This document shows, piece after piece, positions 1 to 7,984 of a stretch of DNA of 64,000 bases. Under the pieces are notes generated by a model. It saw only the letters and a program-made list of their open reading frames with translations, had not been told where the DNA came from and did no database searches. The stretch is from Methylovulum psychrotolerans. GTDB taxonomy: Bacteria > Pseudomonadota > Gammaproteobacteria > Methylococcales > Methylomonadaceae. Each line of letters begins with the position of its first letter. Within the stretch, counting starts at the first letter, position 1. The DNA is taken from assembly GCF_002923755.1 (NCBI RefSeq), contig NZ_PGFZ01000005.1, forward strand, positions 64,743 through 128,742, written 5' to 3'. A program made the position numbers and the translations under genes.

Positions 1-393
1 CAGCCGTTGCACCGCCATGAGCGACAGTTGCGGGTAAAGGGCCTCAAGGCCATAGGCGTGGAGCTTGTCCAGCGCCCGCCCGAGCACGTCGTCGTTGAGG
101 TGCCCCGCCTCAATGCCTTCGCCTATCAGCCTCCCCACGGGCTTGTCATGGAAAAAGGCGGGCGTCAGGTACAGGGCGCGGTTCGCAAACCCCAGCCCGT
201 TCAAAACCATGGCCTTCACTGCCTGCCCCAAGGACACCGTCCGTTTTTCAACGTCCTGCGGGATGATTTTGTCTATCAGTTCCCCAAGGCCGAGTTCGTC
301 AAACATGCCCGCAACCAGCCCCAAGTGGCCCAGTTGTTTGCTGCTGTAGTGTTTGGGGCTTGCCATTGTGCCTGTTTCGGTGTGGGCCGCCAT
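1..393 (-). CDS. Transposase N-terminal part, DUF4277 / IS1634-type (cut by window edge)
   Basis: The minus strand reads without a stop from ATG at 393 to the window edge (131 codons). It has the typical DUF4277 start of IS1634-like transposases: a KQLGHLGLVAGM stretch, then PQD.EKRTVSLGQAVKAMVLNGLGF, then LYLTPAFFHDKPV and HLNDDVLGRALDKL. The DDE catalytic domain would lie outside the window. A second in-frame ATG at 366 (MASPKHYSS) is an equally good start. The other strand also has a long ORF here, but it is the antisense shadow. The element ends between about 394 and 460, just before recJ; without its other end I cannot name terminal inverted repeats. Family knowledge: this class moves by cut-and-paste and makes short target duplications. 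Whether the copy is intact cannot be judged here. Confidence 0.85.
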   Translation of the reverse strand, partial: MAAHTETGTMASPKHYSSKQLGHLGLVAGMFDELGLGELIDKIIPQDVEKRTVSLGQAVKAMVLNGLGFANRALYLTPAFFHDKPVGRLIGEGIEAGHLNDDVLGRALDKLHAYGLEALYPQLSLMAVQRL

Positions 394-536
394 AAGCGCC
401 TTCCTTATGTCTAAAAGGGCGGTATTATGGAGCCGTTTATAAATAATTTGAAGCCAGTAGCCCTATGCGGAATGTCGGCTTTATAATTGACGTTGCTTTC
501 GCCGTCTCCGGCCTTTCCTTCTTAAAATCTCACGTC

Positions 537-2282
537 ATGTACTATCAAGGCATAAAAAAAACCATTGTTCTGCGTCCTGTACCGAAACAGCAAGGGTACG
601 GAACCGATATGCACCCCTTATTAACGCGGATTTTTGCCGCCAGAGGTGTGCTGACAGCTGCCGAATTGGACAGAAGCTTAGCGAAACTACCGTCGCCGTG
701 GCTGTTATCCGGCATGGAAAACATGGTCGCGCACCTCATCACCGCCTTGCAAACGCAACAACGCATTGTCATCGTCGCCGATTTTGATGCCGACGGGGCG
801 ACCAGTTGCGCGGTGGCGATGCAAGGCTTGCGCTTGCTGGGGGCAGGGCAGGTGGCGTTTATCGTGCCGAACCGCTTTGAATACGGTTACGGCTTAACGC
901 CGGAAATTGTCGAACTGGTCAAGCAACAGCAACCGGATGTGCTGATCACCGTCGATAACGGCATTTCCAGTATAGAGGGCGTTGATGCCGCCAAAGCGGC
1001 GGGCATTATTGTCCTGGTCACCGACCATCACCTGCCGGGTACGCACTTGCCCGCCGCCGATGCCATCGTCAACCCCAATCTGCCCGATGATACTTTTCCG
1101 AGCAAAGCCATTGCCGGGGTGGGGGTGATGTTTTATGTCTTAATGGCCTTGCGTAGCCGTCTGCGCGAGCTGGGCTGGTTTACCGAGCGGCAACTGCCCG
1201 AACCCAATCTGGCGCAACTGCTCGATTATGTCGCCTTGGGTACGGTGGCCGATGTTGTGGCGATGGATGCCGTCAACCGCACCCTAGTGTATCAAGGCTT
1301 ACAGCGCATCCGTATAGGCCGTGGCCATCCGGGGATACAGGCCTTGATTAAAGTGGCGGGCAAAAATCCGCTGGCGCTCAACCCCAGCGATTTGGGCTTT
1401 GCCTTGGGGCCGCGCCTCAATGCCGCCGGACGTATGGACGATATGTCTTTAGGGATTCAGTGCCTGTTGACTGACAGCGACAAACTGGCGACCGACATTG
1501 CCATGCAGTTGGATGACCTAAATAATGACCGCCGCGATATTGAAAGCCAAATGAAGTTTGAGGCACAAGCCTTGTTGGCGGATATGAAAAAACTCGACGA
1601 ACACCGCGCCCCGGCGGGGGTCTGCTTATACGATGCCAACTGGCACCAGGGCGTTATCGGCATTCTGGCCGCACGGATTAAAGACCAACTGCACCGCCCG
1701 GTGATTGCCTTCGCCCCGGCGGGCAAGGACTTAATCAAAGGCTCGGCGCGTTCCATTGCCGGGGTGCATATCCGCGACGTATTAAGCGACATCGCCGCCG
1801 CCCATCCGAAAATGCTCAGTAAATTCGGCGGTCATGCCATGGCGGCGGGCTTAACCTTGGCGATGCACGATTATCCGGCCTTTGCCTTGGTCTTTGACGA
1901 ATACGTCCGCAAACGCTTAAACCATGTCGATCTGGAGCAAAAAGTCTACTCGGATGGTGAACTGACCGAGCAGGATATAACCCTAGAACTGGCCGAGCTG
2001 TTGCAAAATGCCGCCACTTGGGGGCAGGGCTTCCCGGAACCGATGTTCCACGGCGAGTTTGATGTCGTGCAAGCGCGTATCGTCGGGCAACGCCACCTAA
2101 AACTGGTGCTACGCTGCGCCCAAGGCCATTTGCTGATTGATGCGATTGCTTTTTTTATCGACCAACCGGAGCAATGGCTGGGCATAAGACGGATTGTCGC
2201 CGCGTATAAGTTGGATATTAATGAGTTTAGGGGGCAGCGTAGTGTGCAATTTATTTTGAATTATTTGGAGAAGTTAGCTTAA
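537..2282 (+). CDS. recJ: Single-stranded-DNA-specific 5'-3' exonuclease RecJ
   Basis: RecJ degrades single-stranded DNA 5' to 3' in recombination and mismatch repair. The sequence shows the DHH phosphoesterase motifs in order: DFDADGATS (motif I), VTVDNGISS (motif II), VTDHHLPG (motif III) and LGTVADVV (motif IV), then the DHHA1 part with KFGGHAMAAGL and the C-terminal OB-fold end YKLDINEFRG.RS. The frame is open from 465, but the ATG at 537 gives 581 residues, close to the E. coli length of 577, and the part before it has no RecJ character, so 537 is preferred. No strong ribosome-binding site is visible. The stop overlaps the stop of the convergent rdrB by a few bases. Codon use is host-like, unlike the neighbouring AT-rich genes. 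Confidence 0.95.
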   Translation: MYYQGIKKTIVLRPVPKQQGYGTDMHPLLTRIFAARGVLTAAELDRSLAKLPSPWLLSGMENMVAHLITALQTQQRIVIVADFDADGATSCAVAMQGLRLLGAGQVAFIVPNRFEYGYGLTPEIVELVKQQQPDVLITVDNGISSIEGVDAAKAAGIIVLVTDHHLPGTHLPAADAIVNPNLPDDTFPSKAIAGVGVMFYVLMALRSRLRELGWFTERQLPEPNLAQLLDYVALGTVADVVAMDAVNRTLVYQGLQRIRIGRGHPGIQALIKVAGKNPLALNPSDLGFALGPRLNAAGRMDDMSLGIQCLLTDSDKLATDIAMQLDDLNNDRRDIESQMKFEAQALLADMKKLDEHRAPAGVCLYDANWHQGVIGILAARIKDQLHRPVIAFAPAGKDLIKGSARSIAGVHIRDVLSDIAAAHPKMLSKFGGHAMAAGLTLAMHDYPAFALVFDEYVRKRLNHVDLEQKVYSDGELTEQDITLELAELLQNAATWGQGFPEPMFHGEFDVVQARIVGQRHLKLVLRCAQGHLLIDAIAFFIDQPEQWLGIRRIVAAYKLDINEFRGQRSVQFILNYLEKLA

Positions 2283-4888
2283 CCAAAGAGCGTTCGGTCA
2301 TGGAATCGGTATTGCCTGCCCCGTTCGTTGATGGTGGCTAAAAAGCCTAACGCGGCCATATCGGTGACACCGTGTTCGCGTAGCACGGCATAGAGCTGGT
2401 AAAAATCGGTGCTCAGGTCATTGGAGAAAATGCCGGGGTCATCAGACCCCAGAGACACCATAATGTCAGGGTCATTGGGTTTGGCAAAACCGGGTACTTT
2501 CATCCAGCGTAGCGAGTGGTGTTCACGGTGGTGCTGGTATTGGCTGACCCGCACATTGCTGGTCGGCAATGTTTCAATGATAACCCGCCGCTGTTGCACA
2601 TCGGTCATGGCGCGTTGTTGAAGCCGTATCAGCGTCGCTTCATCGAGATACTTGGCATCAACCTCAATTAGTTTTTCGCTGCGTTGCCAAAGGTTGGAGT
2701 TTTGCCACCAGTGGGCTAATGAAGTTAAATCCGCACCTTCTTCCTTAGCTTGATGGACAAGCCGCGCCTCTTCGCGCCACGCATCACTGAACGAAGCGGA
2801 TTGCCAAAACCAAGGGGTTTCTTTATCGAGACAAGCGAAGACAAATTTAGGCCATAGCCCCCTGTGTTGCATTAACATGTCGGCAGCTTCGCAACTCATC
2901 GGTTTTGCAAAAATAATCGTCGCCAAACGGGTAACCTCACTTGCCAGCTTTTGGGTGGCTTGTTGGCTGTCGGGGCATTCACGCAGATAACGCCAAGCTA
3001 CCAGTAAATCCAGCAACCATTCGCCTTGGCGGACTACCAGCTTTGTGGGCATACTCGCCAGCCACAGCTTAGGGTCTATGCCGAGTGCCGTACCATGACC
3101 GATACGGTCGCCGTCTTTAATGTCCAGCAATTCCAGTGCGTCAGCCACTTGGCGGATGCCGCTGATAAGATGGGTAAAGTCTTCGCCAGCATGATAGGTT
3201 TTATGGGTCAGGCCATGCCGATGGCAGACGCGGAAAAATGGCGCAAAAACCTCTGGTGAGGCATGTAGTTCGTTAGCGGCGGCATCTATGCCGCAGAGCC
3301 AGTACCGAAGTAGAGGCCAGCGTTTTAGGGTTTGGCACAGGGCGTTTGTCCGTGTTTCCAGCGAGAGCCGTAATGCGGCATGGCGATAGCTTTTTTCATT
3401 ATCGTGCTTCCATGACAGTTTAACGAAATGAGCCACTAACGTCAGTTTTAGGTGGGAATGGTGGCCGAGCCTATTAAGTTTCGGTACTTGTTCTTCAAGC
3501 GCTGTAAGTATCTTAGAAAGATTATGAGAAGAGGTATTGGCGTTTGTTTTTCCGGTTTGTAGATAACACAGATAAGCACCGAGAATGCTGGTAAGCAACG
3601 CACTATTTTTTTCAATGTTTTCTTTAGGGGCAAAGCGGCCTTCTACCCAGCCAGTGCGGCTGTGCTGTTGAATCGTGCCGTTCATTTGCCGAAAGCGATA
3701 GTGATAGTCTTTTTCGGCTGGTTCGCGCAAATCCGTTAAGGTGTATTTTTGGAACTGATCAAAACCGTACATATCTTGCCGTTGGACGGTCAGTTGTAAA
3801 TATTCATTTTGGAGCAGCAAATAAAGGTGTAACAGGCGGTCTGCTAATGGATCTGGGGTTGTTATCAAGCGTTGCAATAAGGTAAGCAACCAATTCATTT
3901 CAACCTGTATGGCCTTATTTTCTGCATCGTAAAATCGTCCGTCATCGGCAAAAGGCGAGCCGCTACTGAGTAGCTGTTGGATATTAATAGGCGCACAAGT
4001 GGTATTTTGCTTGGCAAGAGGCTCTGCTTGATTGGCAAGGCTCTCTGCCCGACCGTCACTAATAGCAATTAACCAGCACCTTATTTGTTTGGCAAGAAGC
4101 AAATTTTGGCGAAGCTTTGCAGGGTTTAAATCGGGATTGATGCTATGGCAAAGTTCTTGGATTTGGGTGTTTTTATCGTATTTTTTGCAAAAATCAGATA
4201 GTTCAGCGCGTGGATTGAGTAAAGCGCGTTGCCAGCAAATTTCCGCATGGGTGCTGCCGTTTAGGTGTAAATGGGTTTCGTGTAAGCCTTCACGCGCGAT
4301 GTAATCCTCCACAGCGGGATCGTATGGGTAGATTAAAGGGCAAAGTCCGTGTGTATTAGTGGGGGTTAGTGTGCCAAAACGGTTGCTTCCATTGCTATGT
4401 GCATAGGCGGCGGCTTGTACGGGTAAGCTGGAAATACGGCTAAGCACAGCCTGCCACTCGCCATAAGTATCCAGCACTGCATGAAGTTTGCCGTGTTGAA
4501 ATTGCAGATAGCCGCTTTCTAAAGCCCCTAGCATAGGGGCAACCCAATTTCCGGATTTGGCGTGATATTGCTCACAAAGCAATTGCCAACGCGAACGGAA
4601 TACATGATCAGGATGCCTAGACTGCCATGGCTGGTAAGCTAAATAAACCGCTTCTTCCATTCGCTGCGAGACAGGAGTCGAGTAGTCTCCAGAAGCGATA
4701 GTGCCTGAGTTTTCACGAAGCGAAGCGGAAGTGAAAATGCAGGCTATACGAAATCGCGTCGAGTCATTGGAGAGCATGTGAGCCACCCCTTGTTGGGTGG
4801 CGAGCGAGTGACCAGGACGGCTGGGGCAGCCGAAGGCATAAGCGGTCGCGTGATTTTTGCTGATTGACCGGCAAGGATGCCGAAGCAA
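2279..4888 (-). CDS. rdrB: RADAR-type adenosine deaminase RdrB
   Basis: Large (up to 869 aa) adenosine-deaminase-fold protein. All metal and catalytic motifs are present: HLHLN with the HxH pair at residues 206/208, YHAGED (H566, E568), GDRIGHGT (H598), LPTSNVRV near 774, and SLGSDDPGIF at 812-821. Ordinary adenosine deaminases are about 330-350 aa; the long N-terminal part and the insert between the first two motifs match RdrB of RADAR. Family knowledge: RdrB assembles into a large shell and, with the ATPase RdrA, deaminates adenosine nucleotides or RNA to inosine during phage infection. The minus-strand gene upstream is an RdrA-like ATPase, which supports this call. The start is uncertain: the frame begins at a TTG (4888); in-frame ATGs at residue 38 (4777) and residue 77 (4660) are alternatives, and an overlapping frame may hold the true N-terminus (see 4744-5028). 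Name inferred from motifs, size and context. Confidence 0.85.
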   Translation of the reverse strand: MLRHPCRSISKNHATAYAFGCPSRPGHSLATQQGVAHMLSNDSTRFRIACIFTSASLRENSGTIASGDYSTPVSQRMEEAVYLAYQPWQSRHPDHVFRSRWQLLCEQYHAKSGNWVAPMLGALESGYLQFQHGKLHAVLDTYGEWQAVLSRISSLPVQAAAYAHSNGSNRFGTLTPTNTHGLCPLIYPYDPAVEDYIAREGLHETHLHLNGSTHAEICWQRALLNPRAELSDFCKKYDKNTQIQELCHSINPDLNPAKLRQNLLLAKQIRCWLIAISDGRAESLANQAEPLAKQNTTCAPINIQQLLSSGSPFADDGRFYDAENKAIQVEMNWLLTLLQRLITTPDPLADRLLHLYLLLQNEYLQLTVQRQDMYGFDQFQKYTLTDLREPAEKDYHYRFRQMNGTIQQHSRTGWVEGRFAPKENIEKNSALLTSILGAYLCYLQTGKTNANTSSHNLSKILTALEEQVPKLNRLGHHSHLKLTLVAHFVKLSWKHDNEKSYRHAALRLSLETRTNALCQTLKRWPLLRYWLCGIDAAANELHASPEVFAPFFRVCHRHGLTHKTYHAGEDFTHLISGIRQVADALELLDIKDGDRIGHGTALGIDPKLWLASMPTKLVVRQGEWLLDLLVAWRYLRECPDSQQATQKLASEVTRLATIIFAKPMSCEAADMLMQHRGLWPKFVFACLDKETPWFWQSASFSDAWREEARLVHQAKEEGADLTSLAHWWQNSNLWQRSEKLIEVDAKYLDEATLIRLQQRAMTDVQQRRVIIETLPTSNVRVSQYQHHREHHSLRWMKVPGFAKPNDPDIMVSLGSDDPGIFSNDLSTDFYQLYAVLREHGVTDMAALGFLATINERGRQYRFHDRTLFG

Positions 4889-5028
4889 TCTTTCGCAAAA
4901 ATAGCGACTCCCCTTTTGTCTTTGGAAATCGCCTGATGAAAAGGGTGGTTTTCCAGCAAAGCTAATAGGTGGTGATTGGCAAGGACGAAAGGGGGGAGGG
5001 CGGTTGTGGCGGAGGGATCAATAATCAT
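4744..5028 (-). other. Small ORF overlapping the rdrB 5' end: displaced rdrB N-terminus or small accessory protein
   Basis: A 94-codon ORF starts with ATG at 5028 and runs 145 bases into the rdrB frame, one base out of register (-1 relative to itself). Its first 60 residues look protein-like (LLALLENHPFHQAIS, then AIFAKDCFGILAGQSAKI), whereas its last 30 residues are rich in Pro/Ser/Thr/Arg and look like an out-of-frame reading. The opposite holds for the first 20-30 residues of the long rdrB frame. This is what a one-base deletion near the rdrB start would leave. Other readings are a small RADAR-associated protein translated with overlap, or no gene at all. No good ribosome-binding site is seen for either start. 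Confidence 0.35.
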
Positions 5029-5081
5029 TATTACATTATAGTGTTGTAAAAGTCGTCAAAATGGAATCCCATTTTTAAAAA

Positions 5082-5132
5082 AATTTGTCACAAAGAAACT
5101 GCTGAAAAAACTCACTTCCTTCGTGACAAATT
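5082..5132. promoter_or_regulatory. Inverted repeat in the rdrA-rdrB gap
   Basis: A perfect 10-base inverted repeat (AATTTGTCAC at 5082-5091, GTGACAAATT at 5123-5132) with partly paired inner flanks lies in the 186-base gap between the rdrA C-terminal ORF and the rdrB region. There is no run of U on the minus strand typical of a terminator. It could be an operator, an attenuator or an mRNA-stability hairpin that sets the RdrA:RdrB ratio. The role is inference. Confidence 0.4.
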
Positions 5133-5214
5133 CATTAAAAAACAAGTTGCTGCTTTCAATGTAGTTAGGAAGGATGCGAATTTCTGGTGTATTGTTAACA
5201 GTATGCTAAAGAAG

Positions 5215-6294
5215 TTACGATGTTTTTTTTTCAGCATTAACAATAATTTCTTTGTTTAATTTATTAAAAATCAATTCGTTACATCCTATATTACAATCTT
5301 TTTTAGACTTTATGTTCATTGCTTCCAATATATGTAAGGCATTTTTGTTCTTTATTAAACCCAAAACAATAGGGCATGTGCCAATTATTTGGGTAAATGG
5401 AAATTGCTCCATGTTATCCTTATGGGTTTTTATTTTTTCAATAAAATTATCTGGAGAATCATTTGGGTTGATTCTATCGACTCCGGTCTCGATTTTACTT
5501 GTGAAATGGTAATAAGATTCTTCAGCAAAAAATGCGTTTATCAGACAGCAAGCAAACAGTTCCATAATTGTTGCAAGGCCATTATTTCGTTTTTGCGAAT
5601 ATCGTATATCTGAAACACTTAGTAAACTGAAATAAAGTCGGGTCCATACTTTTCCTAAAAAGACCGCCGAAGGACGTATTTCATTTTTGAGGTTTTTTGA
5701 ACGTTCAAGCCAGTCAATTATGCTATCTGCTAACGTATCCAAATTGAGATTAGAAATATCCGGCGTACTATAGCTTGATTGATTGCTATCTTCTGTATTA
5801 TGAATACCTTCTTGCCATGGCATCCCCGAAATAGTTACAACAGATAATAGTTGCCTCAATTCATTAGTGATTCTAGCTTTCTTGTGGTTAATGCTTAGAT
5901 CAGCGGGAAAGTTTTCTTCGATAGAGAAAAAGCGTACGATGATTCCTAAAATATTAAAAATAGAAGCATGTGTTTTAGCTTTAGTGTCAGCAATATTTAT
6001 TATGCTGAAAGCGATTATGGGTATCTGCTCATTTACGGACAAATCAGAAATAATACTTTCTATTATTTCCGAGCCATATCGAGTCAGTCCTATAACGCCA
6101 TTTCCAATGGAACGTGTATTTGACGTGCCAGCAAGCACGCCGCTAGCATGTCGCGCCCAATTCAGAGTATTTTCGTTACGTCCAATACTGAAATAACTTC
6201 TAAAGTGTTGTTCTTTTTTCTTGCTATCCAACGAGTCCCATTTCTCACCTGAAACTAGGTTATATAACATAATACTACCCTGTGCTTGTAGCAT
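5215..6294 (-). CDS. rdrA: RdrA-type RADAR ATPase, C-terminal part (frameshifted off the N-terminal ORF)
   Basis: 359-codon ORF with no motif I can name alone; rich in Ile, Asn, Ser and Lys, and clearly more AT-rich than the housekeeping genes. The frame stays open upstream of its first ATG to 6369, and that extra stretch reads as ordinary protein (FVALAAEVASHCEGRPDY, then AIDYMLQAQG). It overlaps the end of the upstream ATPase ORF, which stops at 6348. Joining the two with a -1 shift between about 6351 and 6371 gives a protein of about 835 aa, in the range of RdrA. So this is best read as the C-terminal half of rdrA, separated by a single-base deletion (or sequencing indel). No canonical slippery heptamer lies in the overlap. 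An independent gene starting at 6294 is the alternative. Confidence 0.7.
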   Translation of the reverse strand: MLQAQGSIMLYNLVSGEKWDSLDSKKKEQHFRSYFSIGRNENTLNWARHASGVLAGTSNTRSIGNGVIGLTRYGSEIIESIISDLSVNEQIPIIAFSIINIADTKAKTHASIFNILGIIVRFFSIEENFPADLSINHKKARITNELRQLLSVVTISGMPWQEGIHNTEDSNQSSYSTPDISNLNLDTLADSIIDWLERSKNLKNEIRPSAVFLGKVWTRLYFSLLSVSDIRYSQKRNNGLATIMELFACCLINAFFAEESYYHFTSKIETGVDRINPNDSPDNFIEKIKTHKDNMEQFPFTQIIGTCPIVLGLIKNKNALHILEAMNIKSKKDCNIGCNELIFNKLNKEIIVNAEKKTS

Positions 6295-6347
6295 ATAGTC
6301 AATAGCGTAATCAGGACGGCCTTCACAATGGCTGGCAACCTCGGCAG

Positions 6348-7727
6348 CTAGTGCAACAAAGCAATTTCTTTACTGGGCTGAGGACGCAGGTAACTGCCAG
6401 TATCGAACTCTCCATCCTCAAGCACCACTCTGAACACAGCGTCATTAAGAGCGTTTATATCGCCTGCACTTAGAGCATTGACATCTATTTGGTGGGAATG
6501 CAAGCTGCCGCGAAACATTGCACGGAAACCTTTAACGACATGCTTAGAAGAAAAATGACGTTCCTCCATATCTTGGGTACAGAATTTGAGCAACTGGGTA
6601 ACGGAGCGCAGTGGTTGTTTGAGGAGAAACTCTCTGTATAGGCTTAAATCCCTTTCACCTTTAATATACAGGCCTTCTTTTAGTAATTGGTCGATAATTC
6701 CATCAAGTGGCTTTGTTAAAGGATCGCTTGCGCCAGCAGCATATTGAACTTTATATTCATAGCTAGGACTTTTCATCAAATCCCATAAAGGTGTCAAATG
6801 GGCGCGTTGATGTAAAGGAAAAAGCTTTTTTAGGTATTGGTCTTCAAGATGGTCGATTAATTTTATTTGTTCATCGCTGCGGTGCTTGTCGCGCTCAAAA
6901 ATGGTTTTGCCCATGTGTTCATAATAATGATCCCGCACCAGTTGGGAATAGAGTTGCAGGTCGCCTGTGATTAACACCACTAAATGAGGGCTATCCAAAT
7001 AACGGCGGATCATCTCAAGCACTTGCTTGCCTTTAGAGAAATTGGTATCAGCATCGTCAATACTGATAATTAGAGCGTCTTTTTTGAGCAACACACAACT
7101 ATCTTCAATGAGCTTTTTAAAGGTTACTGCCAATTCCATGCCGCTTTGCGCCCGCTCTAACCCCCAATTTAAAAAAGCTTCTTCATCTATCCCCTGTAAT
7201 GGATTATTTTTCTCATCTAATAACTGCAAGCCCCCAGCCAGCTTTTTAAATTGCTTACGCCAGCTTTCGTATTTGTCTTCATCAATCGTGAAATGTCGGC
7301 AGAACTTTTGTTCGTCAATTAACTGTTTAAGCTTGTATAGCACAGAAAGAAAAATATGCTCGCCCGTTTCTACTTGCGTAGGGTCTATTTCTATGAGGAG
7401 AGCTAATTTACTATTATTATCGGTTGTCAGCTCTTTAGTCACCGATTTTAAAAAAGTAGTTTTTCCCGCGCCGCGTGTGCCGTCAATAAAAAAAACCGTA
7501 CCCCTGGCATCATCATTAAAATCAGAAAGCTCTTTTTGTCTGGTGGGATTGGCATAATATTCAACCCGTTTATTGATGTCCTCACAAATTTTTTCGAACG
7601 CTTCATATTGAATCAGGCGGAGCTTGGAATTATCTTTGCTGCCTGAGTCATTTCCTGTCGGCAGATTATTGGTAGTAAGATCAAGGATGATTGTTTTAGG
7701 GGTAATAAGGTCAACGAGCATGGTCAT
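6348..7727 (-). CDS. rdrA: RdrA-type RADAR ATPase, N-terminal AAA+/P-loop part
   Basis: 459-codon ORF with a P-loop NTPase domain: Walker A GTRGAGKTT at residues 83-91 and Walker B with the sequence ALIISIDDAD around 218-227, followed by a helical region with LVVLITGDLQLY (sensor-like). It is first in a minus-strand pair followed by rdrB. Family knowledge: RdrA is a ring-forming ATPase of roughly 850-900 aa that works with the deaminase RdrB to stop phage growth. Here the ORF ends early at a TAG (6348-6350) just after QPSKEIALLH, while the -1 frame continues the protein into the 5215-6294 ORF. Start at ATG 7727; a second ATG follows two codons later. The upstream 180 bases hold the likely promoter but no clear -35/-10 pair. 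If truncation is real, the defence system may be inactive. Confidence 0.8.
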   Translation of the reverse strand: MTMLVDLITPKTIILDLTTNNLPTGNDSGSKDNSKLRLIQYEAFEKICEDINKRVEYYANPTRQKELSDFNDDARGTVFFIDGTRGAGKTTFLKSVTKELTTDNNSKLALLIEIDPTQVETGEHIFLSVLYKLKQLIDEQKFCRHFTIDEDKYESWRKQFKKLAGGLQLLDEKNNPLQGIDEEAFLNWGLERAQSGMELAVTFKKLIEDSCVLLKKDALIISIDDADTNFSKGKQVLEMIRRYLDSPHLVVLITGDLQLYSQLVRDHYYEHMGKTIFERDKHRSDEQIKLIDHLEDQYLKKLFPLHQRAHLTPLWDLMKSPSYEYKVQYAAGASDPLTKPLDGIIDQLLKEGLYIKGERDLSLYREFLLKQPLRSVTQLLKFCTQDMEERHFSSKHVVKGFRAMFRGSLHSHQIDVNALSAGDINALNDAVFRVVLEDGEFDTGSYLRPQPSKEIALLH

Positions 7728-7931
7728 ACTGAATCCAAAATAGGGAAGGGGCGTTTATCAATCGCTAGATAGGTTAATAAGTATAGTGGTTGATGCAAAA
7801 ATGTACATAAAGTATTTTTTCCCCGCTTTTTAAGCTTTGAATGGCGATAAAATAAACTTGTCGATTAAGGCCTTTTGGGTTTTAGAAGGTTAAGCCGTTT
7901 GGGCTATTGCTTACAGTGAAAATTAGGCATA

Positions 7932-7963
7932 AAAAAAGGGCGGTCAATAGACCGCCCTTTTTT
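7932..7963. terminator. Bidirectional intrinsic terminator
   Basis: Perfect 14-base stem (7932-7945 with 7950-7963) and a four-base AATA loop, A-run on the left and T-run on the right. It closes the minus-strand peptidylprolyl isomerase operon, whose stop is at 7985, and would also stop plus-strand transcription. It separates this operon from the RADAR island. Confidence 0.9.
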
Positions 7964-7984
7964 GTACCACCTAACGCTGAAAAA

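Noticed and set aside
7-414. Plus-strand ORF of 135 codons at the left edge
   Set aside because: It is antisense to the transposase, whose minus-strand reading has clear family motifs.
2279-4888. Ordinary adenosine deaminase of purine salvage
   Set aside because: The protein is more than twice the normal length and follows an ATPase gene as in RADAR.
6351-6371. Programmed -1 frameshift in rdrA
   Set aside because: No X XXY YYZ heptamer in frame and no clear downstream structure; a simple indel explains the data better.
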